A DNA stretch of 64,000 nucleotides, from contig OX335654.1 of the NCBI GenBank assembly GCA_946894095.1, positions 16,439,687 through 16,503,686 of the forward strand. Reading direction: 5' to 3'. This stretch comes from Incurvaria masculella (lineage: Eukaryota > Arthropoda > Insecta > Lepidoptera > Incurvariidae). This document shows, one piece after another, positions 34,081 through 45,060 of the stretch; positions within the stretch are counted from its first letter, which is position 1; the number at the start of each line of letters is the position of its first letter. The position numbers and the translations under genes were made by a program. Below the pieces are notes generated by a model, which saw only the letters and a list, made by a program, of their open reading frames with translations, did not search any database and had not been told where the DNA came from.

Positions 34081-35060
34081 GCAGCCCAGTGACACGCCTC
34101 CGCGGCCGCAACACGCGATAAGACGTGTCGACACGCATCGTGACATGAGTCACGGTGCGCGGTGCTGAGCTTCAACACGTAGGCGAACAAAACACGGTCC
34201 AACAACACGTGTGCCAACGTGTTGAGCATGTCGGTGCTTATCGCGACATCGAGGCATGGCCTTTATCGAAGAGACGATCGACTTCGATTCAACGCTTGAC
34301 ATATTCAACGTTGAATGAACACGGATTCCGTCGAATCCGAGGTTGAAAATCTAGTCGGATATCAAGTTGCACAAGAGAAACCTGATAACACAATTCATCT
34401 ACGGACACCGAGGAGACGACTAAATATTTCACTGTGCGGCCCGACTTAATATACGGCGTGTCCTCAGAAAATTCGCAGCAACAAGAGAGGCACGCCGGCG
34501 TCACAATATCGGTAGATTTATGCGCGCGACGCAGCACGGACAAAAGTGGCGGCGTTCCCCGCGCGGAAACTGCATCCAGGCGAGTTATTTACCGGTCGCG
34601 AGCCAAGTTCAGATTTATCGGGCCCCGCGCGGCGCTCCGGTCTCGTTTCCCGGGACGCGGCAAGTGCACCATGATAAATACGAAGGTGTTCCGGCCCCTT
34701 GATAGCCATTAATCTCGGGCGCATGCACGATTATCGAGCGACAGGCTTCGGACACACGCGGCCGTGGGCGCGCTATTATTCCCGCGCGGGCCCGCCTTCG
34801 TGTGAAATTACACGCGATAATTTGTCACGGCGAGGCGGAGGCGTCTGTTTGTTCGGACTTTGTCTTGCGCGGTTATTAATTTCATTACGGCGCTGTTAAT
34901 CAAGCGACGCGAGGTGTTTCTCCATTTGCAACGTTCGCCGGACGGCGGTGGCCACGCCTACGCGCAATCGACCATGTGCGTCGTTCCAGCGATTAGCCTA
35001 ATCGATATTCCGCAAGGAACACGAATCTTTTCTTGGCCGAAGGTGTGTGGGGATGGGCCG
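34081..35060. promoter_or_regulatory. Candidate regulatory island, TAAT- and CpG-rich
   Basis: About 1 kb of unique sequence with high CpG and many homeodomain-type cores embedded in GC: GCCATTAATCTCGGG, GCGCGCTATTATTCCC, GGTTATTAATTTCATTACGG and GTTAATCAAGCGACG (34690-34910). ACGTGTCGACACGC (34122-34135) and CAACACGTGTGCCAACGTGT (34202-34221) add E-box-like dyads. Several short frames exist on both strands with none dominant, arguing for noncoding function. Confidence 0.4.
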
Positions 35061-35088
35061 AGAGGCGACAGTGGTACTTTCAACTATA

Positions 35089-35190
35089 ACCTAGGCAACT
35101 ATCGAACGATTTTACTCTGAAAATGAAAGAAGGGAATAGCCTAGGCAACTATCAAACGATTTTACTCTGAAAAATAAAGCAGTGAATCTA
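35089..35190 (+). repeat. 50-bp tandem duplication
   Basis: CCTAGGCAACTATCGAACGA followed by TTTTACTCTGAAAA occurs at 35090 and again at 35140 with few changes. Confidence 0.8.
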
Positions 35191-35480
35191 ACTGTAATTC
35201 CGATAGTAACAAACTTCTTTCAACATCAAAATAGAGCTAACTCAGTGAATTGGTTGCTCTAACTGAGTAAAAACCATTAACTTCAAACATGAAATGTTAC
35301 TGTATCTTTTCATTGTTGTTTTTAACTGTCTTTCATAACTGTTTTCTCTTACTGTTTTTCTAACTGTGATGACGGTTTCTAGCTTTAGTATGTTTTCCAT
35401 TTTTACTTACGTTTTATGTTCAGTGAAAAGGTACTGTCCAATATGTTAAAATTACTGTACCTCTTTCCGAATAAAGGGAT
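35180..35480. other. Cluster of AACTG/TACTG motifs
   Basis: TAACTG-like (Myb-type core) sequence recurs: CTAACTGTAATT, TCTAACTGAG, TTTAACTGTC, CATAACTG, TTACTG and CTAACTGTGATG. It may be a decayed simple repeat. Confidence 0.3.
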
Positions 35481-36215
35481 TAAACTGTTGCGTAATGTGT
35501 ATAGGCCTGACATGGTCAATGATTTTACCTATAGCGCTAAAAAAGATTGAAAAATAAAACTAATCTCTCATAATTAACAACAAAAACTACAAACGACTCC
35601 AACGAATACTACGCCTAGAATGTGTTAAATAGACAAAATGTTCCCATGATCTGTTCTCGTGGTGCCTCTATTTCAAAGCAGAATTAAACTGCAATAGCTA
35701 CAAATAAGTCGGCCGGGAGATAAAGTTAACCTCTAAGATAAGAACTCAATATACTTGGCGATAGCGACGGTATAATGTATCAGTACACTATCTATTGATA
35801 TACAGGGTGTCCCGTAAGTAGTGGATCAAACGAATAGTGGGGATAGAAGAGGTCAGTGCCTATCAGAAACACCTACTTTAGATTCTAAGTCATTCCTAGT
35901 TTAGAAGTAATTAATTTATTTCTGATTATTTTTAAATTTTCAGAATGTAAAATAAAAAAAATATGTTTAAAAAAAGTTCATAACTTTTTCTAATTTTAAT
36001 TTAAATTTATTGTTGCCGAATATCTTACCTTTTTAATAAAAATACATTTGCATCTAACTAATACATTATTTTAAATTTTAAATATAATAAATATATAATA
36101 AAATAAAGGGCAACATGTTCAACTTTCAGTGACATAAGGTTTTTATAGTTAGCACGCAGAAGCATCTAAGTTCTGTAGGAGCAACTTATAGAACGTTTTT
36201 GTTCGTAACACTATT
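35481..36215. other. AT-rich DNA, possible transposon end
   Basis: TATACAGGGTGTCCCGTAAG at 35800-35819 resembles termini of insect DNA transposons in my memory, but no matching second end is seen. Strongly AT-rich to 36100. Confidence 0.25.
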
Positions 36216-36760
36216 CAGTGATGATATTCAGTGACTGCGACGAAAACGTGTATTTTTATGCAACTTTTTTGCGACGGGACCCTGGGTTCACAGAAGATAA
36301 AAGGAGGGAGAAGTGTTTTGTGGCCGTTATTCGGGTCGACGCCGCAGTATGGTCGTATCAACCGCATACGCCTATGAGATGCTGCCACACAATTCAAACA
36401 TGCCACAGCAGACGCCGCGTGTGTATGTGCTCCCGAAATGCGTGCGCCAAATCAGTTCCCACCGCGGAGGGTGGTTGTTTCGACGCTTCGATAGGAGCTG
36501 TCAACGAATTGGCCGCTAATGGCGGCGCGAACTCCGCGCCATCTCGCCAGTCCGGGGACTGGCGAGCCGCGGCCCGGCGCGAAATTACCATTATTATCGA
36601 TCATCTCGCGGCCGTCCCGAGCGGCTAACGATCCCCAATAGGCGCACACTCGCGGCATTATCCCGCCGAGGACCTCAATCTTATCGCCAATGAGGAGGTG
36701 TTGCTCTCTATCTTCCTGGGAACACTCCGCTCATGTTCCGCAGGAAAGTTGGCGCGCAGA
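36216..36760. promoter_or_regulatory. Candidate regulatory island with perfect dyad
   Basis: Unique GC-rich block. CTCGCCAGTCC-GG-GGACTGGCGAG (36543-36566) is a perfect 11-bp dyad, followed by CGCGAAATTACCATTATTAT and CGATCATCTCGCGGCC. Open frames on both strands (up to 136 codons) overlap and have no family resemblance. Confidence 0.35.
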
Positions 36761-36888
36761 TATTTGCAATGGCCCACGTAGTTATTGCAGGCGGTGCTTT
36801 TATATGGGAGTTATTGATTGAGGTAAAAACTGCGACTATGAGGAGTTTTCTTAGACTTCTAGGTGATTTTAAATGAAATTTAGAGAGC

Positions 36889-37388
36889 CCTACCCGACGG
36901 GACCAATTTAATGGCGGACGTCAAAATCGAGCTATTACGCGCTGGCACCTTCTCAGGTTCAAAGACCGGCACTGTGATGAGAAGGATGCAGCATGTCTAC
37001 GCCAAGTAGCTTGAAACACAAAGCTTGTAATATGCGATGATTTGGATCGAAAACCGTTTCGCCGAAATTACAAATCGACCCATGTGTGTAGGTAAAAGTT
37101 AATCACGAACGTTGCAGTCGAAAATCAAACAAAAAAATGTAAAGTTTCAATCTTCATCGAACAAGCCAGGCTTGATGACATTTTTTTTAATTGTGTTGTT
37201 ATTGCATAAAGCGAGCAACAGATGAAAACTTTCGGACCTTATAACTTGGAAAGATCATTTTACAATCGCAGCTGGAGTTCGATTTTATAAAGCTGCTCTT
37301 AGTAAAACTTTGGATCTCCGTCAAGAAATGTACGCATGATTTTCTTTCCAACTTTGAACGGGGAGATGAGCAGGAAACACCGCCTTAA
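36889..37388 (+). mobile_element. Family P element, diverged copy
   Basis: Order of motifs matches P: CTACCCGACGGGACCAATTT, TGTGATGAGAAGGATGCAGC, then CGGGGAGATGAGCAGG and TTAA at 37385-37388. Many substitutions mark it as an old copy. Confidence 0.65.
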
Positions 37389-38004
37389 AACATATTAATA
37401 AATGTTAAAATCCTTTTACACCATAAATGCCATCACGTTGATTCCCCGGAGGGGTTGGAAGATATGAGAGCGCCATTCCTTACCCTTCCTCTACAGAAAT
37501 AAATATGTTCATACTTGTTCTATTATTACGAGTGCTACGTACATGACCTTGACGAAGTTCGTCCTCAATCTGATTGTGGTACGATCTCCTGAGGCGGCCC
37601 GGGCACGACAATTACACTCACTTTCGCTCTTTGAATCTGTTTCGTCAATCTTTCGTCACATCTAAATTCGTTTTCAACCTAATTGGTCGCAAAACAATAT
37701 TAAATAACTTGCATATCGTAAGGGTTGTCTTAAAACCAAAATGCTACACCACGTTCTATCACAAAAGTCGGGTATTAGCTGCACAAGAGAAGCTAACTTA
37801 GGATTAGCGTTTTTTTAAATCTATACTATTAATAAATTAAAACTGAAGATTAGTTTTTGGTTGGTTTATTCGAACGCGCTAATCCATGGAACTACCAGGT
37901 GGATTTTACAAAATTCGCTTCGTTCGCATTTGTTAGCCCAATTCCTAAGTAAGGTTATGGGCTTAACGACCCTTAGGAGCCTAACAAAAAGAAAAGAGTC
38001 AGAA
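37389..38004. other. No recognised gene
   Basis: Unassigned; no element borders fixed. Confidence 0.4.
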
Positions 38005-38375
38005 GTGGCCCAGTGGCGCGAGACTTCGGCGATTATAAGCTCCGAAGTTAAGCAACGCTGGGTCCGGTCTGGTCTTGGATGGGTGACCATTCGACCGTTG
38101 AGAGAGGCTGGACGTGGTTCGAATTCCACGTTAAACTGTAGGTCCCCTTCCTTACTTACTAGGTGGTAGGGTTAATCCCGCCCGGGTTGGTACCATCGCA
38201 TTGAATGAACGATGGTCGAAGCGGCAATGAAAATTGTCCGTGGTTTCCATCCAGTTCAATGTAGCCGAGCAATATAAGGAAGGTCCTGGCATGGCACCTA
38301 GTACCCATGTGGTGTGTTGGGCTAATACCATGACAGAAGGTGTGGTATTAGCCATCATGTCCAGTCACATAAAAA
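38005..38375 (+). mobile_element. SINE with 5S rRNA-derived head
   Basis: CTCCGAAGTTAAGCAACGCT and GGTCTTGGATGGGTGACC (about 38040-38091) keep the 5S internal promoter. A T-arm-like GTGGTTCGAATTCCAC follows, then the body (CTAGGTGGTAGGGTTAATCC, CCCGGGTTGGTACCATCG, GGTCCTGGCATGGCACC, GTGGTATTAGCCATC) and an A tail. The body is shared with tRNA-headed copies. Mobilisation would need a partner LINE; which one is not visible. Confidence 0.85.
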
Positions 38376-38870
38376 AAAAAAGAAGCGAAAACGAAGTACT
38401 AGCACGGGCTCAGCTCGGGTCAATGTCCACGACTAAATTGTCCCGAGCGGAACCGGGAACCTCCGCTAGTGACGAAACAAAACTCCAAAGCTCTTTCAAG
38501 AGAGACAATCAAAATCATTGCTTATTCTCAGCACAGCAGCACCTCGTGCGTTCAGGTCGCAGGCGGAATTAGCATGATTGGCTGTAATGATATCCGCGGG
38601 ACCGCGACGCGCGCGCGCGCCCTGAGTTATGACGTCATTACCATGACACGCTTGACGCATGTCCAATTATTATGCACATCTGTCAGGAGGACACACGAGC
38701 CGGGCGCCGCGCGACTGGTCTCTCCTCACTCGGGTCCACATTAGAGTTTTCAAAGGTAAAACATGTCATGAGGATCATATGATCGCTTCACAGTTGCAGG
38801 AGTATCTTAAACACTGTTCTAACGATATCCCAATATACTAGCTCAATGTAGCTACCTATATAACATACAA
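38376..38870. other. No recognised gene
   Basis: Includes a CpG patch with CGCGCGCGCGCC near 38609. No exon or element borders. Confidence 0.35.
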
Positions 38871-38875
38871 TTTGA

Positions 38876-39400
38876 GCGGATAGTAGCTCAGATCTCGGGG
38901 CCTAGGTTGGCATGCGAGAGGGCATGGGTTCAATCCCCGCCCAATCATTCGCCACGTTCTTTCTCTGTCTAAGTTGGATTGGATAAGTGCATTCCGTCAG
39001 TAGTGCGAGCTGTTTTAGACCAGGACCACATGATCGGCGCAAAACCGGAACCGAAATAGTTTTATGAATCCCCTTTGGAAGTGTATGGGTCCGGCCATGC
39101 ACTCACTGATTCCGGAGTCCCCAACATAGGCAGAAAGTCCGTCCGTCCGGTTTTATTCCGATCATGCGGTCCAGGCCTTATGGTTCCATGTCAAGCTGTA
39201 GGCCCCGTTCCCCTACCAGGTGGTATGATTAAGCCCGTCTAGGCACCATCGCATTGGGTAATAAACTCTTCGAAGCGGCAATGAAATATTTTCCATTTCC
39301 ATGCTTAAAGGGAATGTCCTGAGATGGCAACTAATTCCATCGATATTGCGGTGTGTTGGGATGTTATCATGACAGGACGTGTCGCACCGCCCATGGGCTT
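38876..39400 (+). mobile_element. SINE with tRNA-like head, interrupted by a foldback
   Basis: The head has TAGTAGCTCAG (A-box region) and GGTTCAATCCC (B box) about 40 bp apart. The linker GGATAAGTGCATTCCGTCAG matches the copy at 26205. The body resumes at ATGGTTCCATGTCAAGCTGT (39181) after a foldback insert at about 39019-39175. Confidence 0.7.
39019..39175. mobile_element. Small foldback nested in a SINE
   Basis: Inverted arms of about 30 bp: CCAGGACCACATGATCGG plus AAAACCGGA at the left against, inverted, CCTGGACCGCATGATCGG plus AAAACCGGA at the right, with about five mismatches. Comparison with the SINE at 26205 shows the sequence is an insertion. Confidence 0.65.
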
Positions 39401-39424
39401 TTAAACTCTCACGGGTGCTAAGAA

Positions 39425-39620
39425 AACTATGCCGGCCGGCAGGTGCTTCTTCGCACTATGTTTGAAGTACTCCAGATTCTACTTTGGGGGAGATACCTCG
39501 GCAGGGGTGCATTCCACTATTTACTAACCACATACATTAAGGATTTACAGGATCGGTTAGTTAAAATTCGAGGAATGTCGACAGTGAATGGGTGCGTCCG
39601 GTGCCTGCTCCGCGTTGAGC
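39425..39620 (-). mobile_element. LINE ORF2 C-terminal remnant
   Basis: The minus strand includes THPFTVDIPRI and a corrupted WN-LP region, collinear with 11404-11637. Badly decayed. Confidence 0.6.
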
Positions 39621-39900
39621 GTGACCCTTTACAAATAGTATATATGTAATGCAGGCATGTTAGAAATGTGTAGAATCCCAAGGCGCCGGCGAAGACAGTA
39701 ACAAATCTGGATCATAAACAAAGCCGAGCAGAGCGATTGGATGTCGGATGAGATCGGGCCAGTTTAATTCGCGATATATCCTGCAAGGGTTGTCGGAAAC
39801 AATCGGCCGGGTGCGGACCCCAATAAGCTGATACAAATGGACACTATTTGTCGGGCATCCCCCACGCGCAAGATGACTGACGCGCCGATAAAGCTGACTG
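39621..39900. other. Unique GC-balanced sequence
   Basis: No repeat match. ATCGGGCCAGTTTAATTCGC and GACGCGCCGATAAAGCTGAC give it the look of noncoding regulatory DNA, but nothing specific can be shown. Confidence 0.25.
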
Positions 39901-41060
39901 CCACCTATTTATCTTCGCGAACAGCTTGACTGTAATCAAGCATGGTGACGATGTGCAAAATGGTCAAATTAGGACAGTTATACCTTTCAACCAGAGCAAC
40001 GCAATCAAGTTTAAAATGTAAAAACAATTTAGAGTTGAGTTTCCGGTAGATCGATCCATAAACCAAAGCCACACCACACAGACCTAACCTAACCTTCGGT
40101 ATAAAAATCGCACTGATATCGATGTAAAAAAATATAAGAGTTAGTTCTCCGATTTATCTGCTCACCAAGTAAAGATAAGTAAAGAAGTTAGGACAAATCT
40201 ATAGTTAGCCTCACCCTGCTGATCACGTTGACTATTTCTCCGTCACAAAGAAATCACAGTATTCGTGAAAGTTTTAAATATTCCGAGAGATCGATACAGA
40301 ACATCGCACCGACGACACGTGGTGCAATTAAAACATTCTTAAATATATTAATGCTGTGCTGATACGCTAACTACCTCCTATTTGTTACAAAACGTCCCTG
40401 CATTCAAGACAGAAAATGTAAAAAAATATATGTGTTTTCCAATAGTTCGACTAAACAACTAGAGGAACACTGGGAGCACGAGGAAAGATCTACAGTTCGC
40501 AATCGCCGCCATGATGACTTCAAATTATTCATCACAAAGACCACCCTGTGCTCAATAAAGTTTAAAATGTAAAATCAATTTAATGGCCCATACCTAACAC
40601 GCCGATATGTAGTGCAGTCAAAAGCAATTGCTTCAAATTTACTGCTGTGCTGATAACGCTGACTACAACATATCCTTCGTTATGAAAACCACACTGTATA
40701 CAAGAAATATGTCCGAGTAAAAATTAGAAGAGTCCATTTTCCGATCGTGCTGTCCATTAACTAAGTACAAGAACACAAATCGGAGGAGTTGCCGATAAAC
40801 ACAGTCGTAACTTCGTTACTGCAGCGGGAGCACACATAATTTTATCTGGCCGACAAACTTACGTACATAGTCTTTATCTTGTGTGCGGGACACTTGTCGC
40901 CAACTGATAGCATAAACAATATTATGTCGAGTGAGGTTGTCAAAATAAACCCACACCATAGACAAATCTCGACAAAGAATACATTTTGTCCATTTGTGGA
41001 AGCACAAATAAATTTAATCCTACTAATTTGACGTTTGTTGAGGATAATCTTGTCACCACC
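39900..41060 (+). repeat. Ancient tandem repeat, period about 145 bp
   Basis: Diverged units line up on TGCTGATAACGCTGACTAC-like, CCTTCGTTATGAAAACCACA-like and AAAATGTAAAAA-like phrases. Anchors at about 40217, 40359, 40505 and 40649 give intervals of 142, 146 and 144 bp. Weaker units extend to both sides (about 40072, 40794). Confidence 0.55.
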
Positions 41061-41599
41061 ACCGGGAGCGTGTATTAAATCCTAGAAGGAGGTGTTTGTT
41101 CGTGTTACGAATATGTGCGTATGTAGTGGCGATCGCACAGGCGTTTCTTAACGTTATCATGGTTCAAAGACATGGGAAAAGCGGTCATAAGAGCGAAAGA
41201 TGGATGGGTTTGTTTGGGCAAAGACGTTTCCATTCCATCCTTTACTTTCCGTTATAAGAAGTAATCAGGCAGAACGGCTTAGAGCAACGCTCCAGCTGAA
41301 CGGGAAAACGAAAAAAGTTCAGAGATTAACGTCACATTGACATTAGATAAACTACAATCCTTCTAATCTAACAAGGCAAATGCGCTAAACCAAGCAATTT
41401 TTATCTAAATTCATTAAAAACGTACTTAATTGTGCATCTATACGAAATTCAATTCGAAATAACTTAGGTGTAGGCGATTTGTAGGAAATGGACTTTTGTT
41501 CGCCGCTATTCTGTAAAACGCTATTTCTTGCTCGTTGCACTGAATATCATGGAGCAGTCTGCGCGAACACAGCCAGGGTCGGGAGGTTTAAAATGACAG
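41061..41599. other. No recognised gene
   Basis: 41267-41325 resembles 43203-43260 (CAGGC-GAACGGCTT, then CGGGAAAACGA-like), a short diverged repeat. Otherwise unassigned. Confidence 0.35.
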
Positions 41600-42130
41600 T
41601 TCTTGTGGATAAAACGGTGGGTGTTGCCACTCTCTATCGAGTTAACACTCGATCTCGATAAATTAATCGAGCTCCCCATTTGTGATACCTATCACAGTTA
41701 ATTAAAATCCTCGACAAAATGTCTTATCCCTCTCTAGCTCGCTTTCATTTGTGCTCCCGCTGCTGGTATAACAAAAACGCGGCCGTGAAATGTTTCCCCC
41801 CATTATTGGAGGCTTCAATGATCTAATTATATCAACTTGTATGGCGAGCCATTTCTGTGATATTCATATTTAAGTTATTCGTGTTTCAGGCGGACATTAG
41901 GCTTTATCTCTTGCAAATTCCGAAGTTCGGAAGGCTAAACATTTAAGAAGACACGCCGAAATCCCTTCCATAACACCCGCCATAAGTAGGAACTAAACTT
42001 TCATTGGTGTGTAAGTTGTTGGCGTGGGATAATAGCGTAGGGCCCGGGTTACCTGTTACTTAGCGGACACTTCACTAAGCCGACGGTAAGTCCCGTCGGA
42101 CCGGTCACTGGAGATACATAATCGGTTTAA
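41600..42130. promoter_or_regulatory. Candidate conserved noncoding block
   Basis: Unique sequence dense in ATCGA and TTAAT cores: CTATCGAGTTAACACTCGAT, ATAAATTAATCGAGC, CACAGTTAATTAAAATCC. No reading frame. Function inferred. Confidence 0.25.
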
Positions 42131-42293
42131 CTAATACCTACTCATTCATTAGTGTCCGGTGGTGTCCGGATTTACACACTTTAGGCATTAAAGCGTTAAT
42201 ACACAAACATCAATATTATGGCGGCAAAGTTGCTTATAGCATACATTCTGCTCCGGTTAAGACAAGTTCAAACTAGTTTTAAATTACTTAAGT

Positions 42294-42383
42294 ACGGAGC
42301 GCATCACCGTAAACGCCACAGTAGGCATTGGCACTTGCAAGGAGAGCGTATGTGGGGTCAAAGTCCATTGTGTGGCGGTAAGG
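42294..42383. repeat. Segment shared with 5011-5103
   Basis: See that entry. This copy keeps GGAGCGCATCACCGTAAACG and GGGTCAAAGTCCATTGTGTG. Confidence 0.5.
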
Positions 42384-42805
42384 GTGATGCCGTTTGTATT
42401 TCTGCTTATTCTATCCTATCGTTATAGACTTGATTGATGGACTGATATATTATCAATGCAATATTACAACCACATTAGTTATTTCCTGCGTCATTAGATT
42501 TATATCTTGACTACCTTACACGATGATTTTTTCGTGATAGCATACGGTTGTTTATTTTCACGTCGATATACAGAATATGTGAATTGTCATAATGTCAATT
42601 TTATTAGCGCTAGAACAAAATTATCCTTTAAGTAAAGGGTCGAAAGTAAGCTCGGTTATACACACCTGACATAACATTACTTATTATGTGCCGATGTTCA
42701 ATTATGTCTAGATACCTAAACCTTTTGGTTGTACAGATATGCCATAAATAAGAAAAAAAAAATTATTTTGGATTTTAGAAAATATTTATCTGAAAGAGTA
42801 AATAA
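42384..42805. other. No recognised gene
   Basis: AT-rich and unassigned. Confidence 0.4.
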
Positions 42806-43225
42806 TTTAAAAGCAACGGTTATCGTTTTTCCCAACTACCCGCAGCGCGTGAAGTAAGGTACTCGTGCATACGGGCTTTAGAAAATATTCCAGCGAGAGA
42901 GGATTGTGATTGAGTGTTGCCCGGTCGCTCTTACCGGGTATTATGCACGTGGTCCGCCTCCGGCACCGCTGACCGGTACAAATGGCGTCCATTTATCTAG
43001 CCCTCTTCCTCTCCGATTTCAATATGGCGCCTGCAAGACGAATATGTGAGCGCGCGGTGGCGGCGGCGCGGCGCGGGCGGCACACTCTGCACACAATAAT
43101 AATTAAAATTGAAACCGCCGCAATACGAAACACCCTCTGTAGAGGTTTGTTCGGGCAGTACGTTACTATTGTGTTTTGTTCTTTATGCTTCAGGGCTGGA
43201 CCAGGCGGAACGGCTTGAAGGAAGT
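42806..43225. promoter_or_regulatory. Candidate regulatory island with paired ATGGCG motifs
   Basis: CpG-rich and unique. AAATGGCGTCCATTTATC and TTTCAATATGGCGCCTGC carry ATGGC/GCCAT cores (Pho/YY1-like), followed by GCGGTGGCGGCGGCGCGG and ACACAATAATAATTAAAATT. Two ATGs open short frames, none recognisable. Confidence 0.35.
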
Positions 43226-43396
43226 GCTCCCCGTTCGAACGCGAAAACGACCAATAAATCTAACCAACATTAATAGACAAACATACAAAACTAAAATTTT
43301 TCTACATAAATAGGTTAAAATATTATCTAAGTTTCATACTAGACAAATTTTAACTCTAAAATCACGTAAACCAGAGATATTTTAATGTAATACCGC

Positions 43397-43625
43397 ACCC
43401 ACCGTCATGGTATTAGCCTAACACACCGCACTCCCGAAGGAATTAGGATCCATGCCCGGATCTTCCATTTATGAGCAGGGCTACATTGAACCGGATGGAA
43501 AACACGGACAACTTTTCATTGTCGCTTCGAACATCTTTTCGTCAAATGGGATGGTACCAACCCTGCCCGCTTACCTCTATGTACAACCTAACAGGGGAAG
43601 GGGACCTACAATTTTACAATTCCTA
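43397..43625 (-). mobile_element. SINE body, headless, reverse
   Basis: TAACACACCGCACTCCCGAA, GGATGGAAAACACGGACAAC, GGGATGGTACCAACCCTGCC and AACAGGGGAAGGGGACCTAC follow the SINE body in reverse. No head recognised. Confidence 0.7.
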
Positions 43626-44206
43626 TGTAATTAAATGCACTTATTCAATATATTTACTTATTCACTTATTCATACATTGACATACGTTACAGAGATCTGC
43701 TCTTTCCAATTACGGTTCACAGAAAACGACAGTCATTCCGTTAGCGAAAATGCCATTTGTTTCTTACGTACAGTACGGTACAGTACGGAGCAGCCAGCCC
43801 GAACACGCCCCAGGACACACCCTCGTGTCGGTGTCCGGTGCGATATTAATAGTCCGGAGTATGTTCTCGCTATTCCAATTAATGCGAGGGAAAGCGGGAG
43901 TTAATTAAATTTTAGACGCAGACTCCTAATCGCAATCATAATTTAGACTAGCTCGGACTAGCTTATCTCGCCGTCTTATCAAAATGCACGCTGAGTTTGT
44001 TTTACCTGCGCAGGTATCTAAATACGTAATTAAACTAGCCAGGTAACATTTCCAAGTAAGGTGCACTTAGTTCGTGTCGCATGTATAGATTGCAAGTGGA
44101 GTCAACGCCATACGGAGAAATACTCGGAAATACGTCTGGAAGATGTCAAAAGATAGAGGATCTTCTAAAATCTAACGTTCGAAGTCCGTCCAAATGTATA
44201 TCAGCG
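43626..44206. other. No recognised gene
   Basis: Unassigned; a short ACAGTACGGT direct repeat near 43770. Confidence 0.4.
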
Positions 44207-44398
44207 GAGCCGGTAGTCTCAGTTGCCACCTAAATTGGCGTTACGGCAAACCGATCGACTGGCGTTTTCAAATGTATGGAGAAATTGAAGAGCGCGCGCA
44301 GCGGGCGTTAAGCGAACTAACATTTGCGAGTCTGAGCCGAGGGGTTAGTCACTCGAGCAAAAAGTGTACACCAGATTCCCAGTAGTCAAGATTTCCTT

Positions 44399-44712
44399 GG
44401 GATTTCTAGATTCCTAAAGATTTCCAAAGACTACCAAAGATAATTGGAGATTCCTAAAGATTTCCAAAGACTCCCAAAGATTCTTGGAGATTCCTAAAGA
44501 TTTCCAAAGACTACCAATGATTTTTGGAGATTCCTAAAGATTTCCAAAGCCTCCTAAAGATTCTTGGAGATTCCTAAAGATTTCCAAAGACTCCCAAAGA
44601 TTCTTGGAGATTCCTAAAGATTTCCAAAGACTACCAAAGATTCTTGGAGATTCCTAAAGATTTCCAAAGACTCCCAAAGATTCTTAAAGATTCTTAAAGA
44701 CTCCCAAAGATT
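44399..44712 (+). repeat. 10-bp phased AGATT array (left arm of H1)
   Basis: From 44401 to 44710, thirty-one consecutive 10-bp steps occur without an indel, nearly every step ending AGA. The higher-order unit is 40 bp: AGATTCCTAA, AGATTTCCAA, AGACTACCAA, AGATTCTTGG. Confidence 0.9.
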
Positions 44713-45060
44713 TTTAGGGAATTACAAATATACTGGGATTTTCTAACATTTCTGAGGACTACCAAAGATTATCTGGATTTTTAAGGACTACCAACACATT
44801 TTTGGTACATTCCAAAGATTTCGGGATTTCTAAAGATTCTTAGAGATTCTTAGTGACCACCAACGATTCATAGAGACTTATAATTCAATAGAATATGTAT
44901 GGTTAAAATCTTTTCAATCTCGTTTGTCATCTGACTGAATTGCTGACAGCCGGCTGGCCAGCTGGCTGTCCTTTGACTTGACGGCGCACAAAATATCTAC
45001 AAAAATAAAATTATTGAATCAAAATCACTGACTAAAAGTCTCCCACCCAATACACAGTAG

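Noticed and set aside
35800..35819. TATACAGGGTGTCCCGTAAG as a transposon end
   Set aside because: Resembles such ends, but no inverted partner or target duplication was found nearby.
38040..38091. A genuine 5S rRNA gene
   Set aside because: Only the internal-promoter half of 5S is present and it continues into a SINE body with an A tail, as at 31828-32181.
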